A DNA stretch of 24,436 nt from UBA4732 sp002404095 (GTDB lineage Bacteria > Planctomycetota > Planctomycetia > Gemmatales > Gemmataceae): positions 1 to 24,436 of the forward strand of contig DAIPWT010000099.1 in NCBI GenBank assembly GCA_036783645.1, in the 5' to 3' direction. The notes under the pieces were generated by a model, which worked only from the letters and a program-made list of their open reading frames with translations, searched no databases and was not told the DNA's origin. Of the stretch, positions 22,681 through 24,436 are shown one piece after another. A program made the translations under genes and the position numbers. Within the stretch, counting starts at the first letter, position 1, and every line of letters starts with the position of its first letter.

Positions 22681-22749
22681 GGCGAGCCGGGAGCGTACGC
22701 TCCCGGAGTCCTGCCGGAGGACTCCGAGAGCTTACGCTCCCGGCTCGCC
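22681..22749. terminator. long hairpin between convergent genes (GGCGAGCCGGG family)
   Basis: The arm from 22681 (GGCGAGCCGGGAGCGTACGC) pairs with the segment ending at 22749, with two mismatches in roughly 32 bp and a small loop near 22712-22717. It lies 15 bp after the membrane-protein stop and 15 bp before the stop of the leftward gene. Its outer 11 bp match 4207-4217. Confidence 0.78.
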
Positions 22750-22764
22750 AAAGTGTTAGCGCCT

Positions 22765-23895
22765 TTATGCAGTCTTGTTGAAGAACTCAACGTGTATCAG
22801 ATCGCCAATGATTTCGGCCATCTCCACTCCGTCGGCCGTGCCCGCGCGTACGTCGTCCCCAGGGCCGAAAGGACGATCCAGAAAGCGCAGGTAGTAAGCG
22901 CTCGCCAAATGCTGGTAATACTCCGGCGAGGTGAACACGGCCGCAATTTGGTCCGGCGTCAACGGCGGCGACGCGGGAGGGTCGTTCGGGGCGCCGAGTC
23001 CGCGGCCCAGCGCGTCCTCGTAGAAGGCCGTCGTGAAACCGCCGCGCGACGCGGCTTTGGATTGGTACTCCTGCGACGAAACGATAAGGGCGTCCAGTTG
23101 CTCGACGCTATGGCCGTTGGCGAGGTAGGCCACGTCGATTTTGAGGCCGGCCACGTCGCCGTTGGGGCTGAAGTCGGTAACGTCCAGCGCCCGATGTAGG
23201 TATTGCAAATAGGCGTCTTTCACTTCAACTTGTAAGAACTCATGCCCCGAATCCTGTTCGATGGCGAGGACGACGCTGATCCGGCTGGCGCCGGCGTCGA
23301 GCAGGGATCCAAAGGACGCCAGGCCGGCGGGGTCGATGTCGCGGTGGAGCAGATCGCGATAAACCTCAGAGAGAAAGCGCTGATTAGCCGTGCCGCGCGT
23401 GCCGTCGGGAAGCAGTTCTTCCTGGAGGGTGAACGTCGCCGAATTAGAAGGCGATTCGCCGGGGTTGACGGCGGCGATGTTGACCACGCCCTCGTCGGCG
23501 GGGGTGACCGTGAACGTCACTTTCGTCGGCGTGATGGAAGTCGGCGTCAAGGTGAAGGCGCCGAACGTAACCATCGCACCCGGCGCGAAGCCGGAGCCGG
23601 TGATGACAACGGTGAAAGTCGAATTCTCGAAGCCGGCGGTTGTGCTGAGGCCGGTAATTGTCGCCGTTTGGGGGTTAAGGACGAAGTAGTTGAACGCGTT
23701 GGACGTGCCGCCATGAGGGCCGGGCGTGACGACCGTAAGGGAGTATGTGCCTGGCGTGGTATTGTCCGCGGCGGGGACGACGGCGGTCTCTTGCGTTGCG
23801 CTGACAAAGGTCGTCGCCAGCGGCGTCCCGTTGAATTCCGCCACCGAAGTGCTGACGAAGTTCGTGCCGCCCGCTGTTCCTGATGAGTCCGCCGC
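22765..23895 (-). pseudogene. 5'-truncated IPT/TIG and DUF4214 surface protein
   Basis: The open frame begins right after a TAA at 23896-23898, inside what looks like an IPT/TIG (immunoglobulin-like) domain: TNFVSTSVAEFNGTPLATTFVSATQETAVVPAADNTTPGTYSLTVVTP. A second IPT unit follows (ATITGLSTTAGFENSTFTVVITGSGFAPGAMVTFGAFTLTPTSITPTKVTFTV). Then come DUF4214-type repeats (FLSEVYRDLLHRDIDPAG, VKDAYLQYLHRALDVTD, TAFYEDALGRGLG, ASAYYLRFLDRPFG). No signal peptide or LEPR-XLL N-terminus is present and the first domain lacks its start, so the gene appears to have lost its 5' end. A short GTG-started product from 23844 is possible. It is a distant relative of the 5921-8032 protein, with the same C-terminal repeat type. 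Confidence 0.68.
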
Positions 23896-23898
23896 TTA

Positions 23899-24175
23899 AC
23901 CAGGCTCAGCTGTGGGGTGTGCGTCACATTTGTGGGTAGCTCAAAGTTTTCGCTGATTTTTTGAATACCCTTGCAGGTGAGATTCCAAGAAACGACCATA
24001 GGCGACTGTCATTTTGGCATGGATTCCGCAGGTTTTCTTGATACCTGCCTTGTCTGCAGAAAAATCCACCTACTTTTCAGCTGCTCACCCTCAGCTGTGG
24101 ACCGGGCGCCGGGGGACTTGCATTTGGATCGACAGGCAGTTACGCTTCAAGGAAGCGCTTCACGAGGAAATGATT
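23899..24175. other. gene-free stretch at the truncated end
   Basis: About 280 bp with lower GC than the flanks. CTCAGCTGTGG occurs at about 23904-23914 and again at about 24091-24101. I saw no known element. It may mark the rearrangement that removed the 5' end of the gene to the left. Confidence 0.45.
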
Positions 24176-24376
24176 ATGTTTCCAACCTACCCTGCCGTTC
24201 TTCGTGCCGGCCAGCTTGAGTGGGAAGCCGGTGGTCCACCCGACGACCCCGTTCGCGTCTATGTCACGGTCCTCGCCCCCCTGACGCCGGCGCCGGTTTC
24301 AGGTCCGTCGATGGCGAGCGCCTTGGCGGCGCTCGCCGCTGCGGGAAGCGGCAAAGGGGACATTCAAGAAAACTGA
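24176..24376 (+). CDS. small antitoxin-like protein, 66 aa
   Basis: The product MFPTYPAVLRAGQLEWEAGG...PVRVYVTVLAP follows the pattern of small bacterial proteins (YPAVLRDGQLEW...RPVRVHVTLL) that often sit before a PIN-type toxin gene and act as antitoxins. That link is from memory and moderate. A strand-rich N-terminal half is followed by an Ala/Gly-rich segment (SMASALAALAAAGSGKG). ATG 24176 is chosen because GAGGAA lies 6 nt upstream; ATG 24170 is in frame too. After its stop, AAGGAGAG appears before 24394, so a partner gene may begin near the right edge, but the window ends before it can be judged. Confidence 0.55.
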   Translation: MFPTYPAVLRAGQLEWEAGGPPDDPVRVYVTVLAPLTPAPVSGPSMASALAALAAAGSGKGDIQEN

Positions 24377-24436
24377 AGGAGAGAAAAGAGCGCCATGCTC
24401 CAATGAGACAATCCGGAATTTACGGACGGCGAACGC

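Overview
The window looks like chromosomal DNA from a high-GC planctomycete, most likely of the Gemmata type. The evidence is a secreted protein with a LEPR-XLL-type N-terminus (LELLEERTLL) and DUF4214 repeats, a TIGR03067-type protein, a decayed ISKra4-family transposase of the planctomycete kind, and long GC-rich hairpins between genes. This placement rests on family recognition, not on a database search.

Left chromosomal part (1-9096): a frameshifted ISKra4 transposase (100-1865); a small PDZ protein; a leftward pair made of an EndoU-like RNase toxin module (2817-3221) and its probable immunity protein (2467-2805); an unrecognised 216-aa protein; a secreted HEAT-repeat protein with a possible secretin-short-domain-like segment (4294-5637, minus); a large LEPR-XLL/beta-helix/DUF4214 surface protein (5921-8032); and a uvrA pseudogene whose two end pieces stay in frame while the middle is gone (8227-9018, minus).

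Mobile element (9097-18467): about 9.35 kb, bounded by a perfect 26-bp direct repeat (attL/attR). Inside each end lies a pair of ATGCTACA motifs 11 bp apart, which suggests integrase or excisionase arm sites. All genes read rightward: an excisionase-like HTH, two small translationally coupled proteins, an HK97-fold major capsid protein with no recognisable terminase, portal, protease or tail gene, an AAA_25/RepA-like ATPase with an altered Walker A, a small secreted Spy/CpxP-like protein, about 1.5 kb of highly structured non-coding DNA, a possible ADP-ribosyltransferase-like protein, a SWIM zinc-finger protein, a Sak4-like RecA-fold ATPase, a winged-helix fragment and a tyrosine integrase. 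This gene set suggests a phage satellite or phage-derived integrative element. The most unusual structure is at 14341-14491: tandem hairpins whose stems differ in sequence but remain complementary, while the loop (TGAGTACAT or a close variant) stays the same. A 36-bp perfect inverted repeat inside a second pair of arms follows directly.

Right chromosomal part (18468-24436): a TIGR03067-type protein; korB and korA (2-oxoacid:ferredoxin oxidoreductase, minus strand), which are convergent with it across a shared hairpin; a 60-aa membrane protein; a 5'-truncated IPT/TIG-DUF4214 protein; and a small antitoxin-like protein at the right edge.
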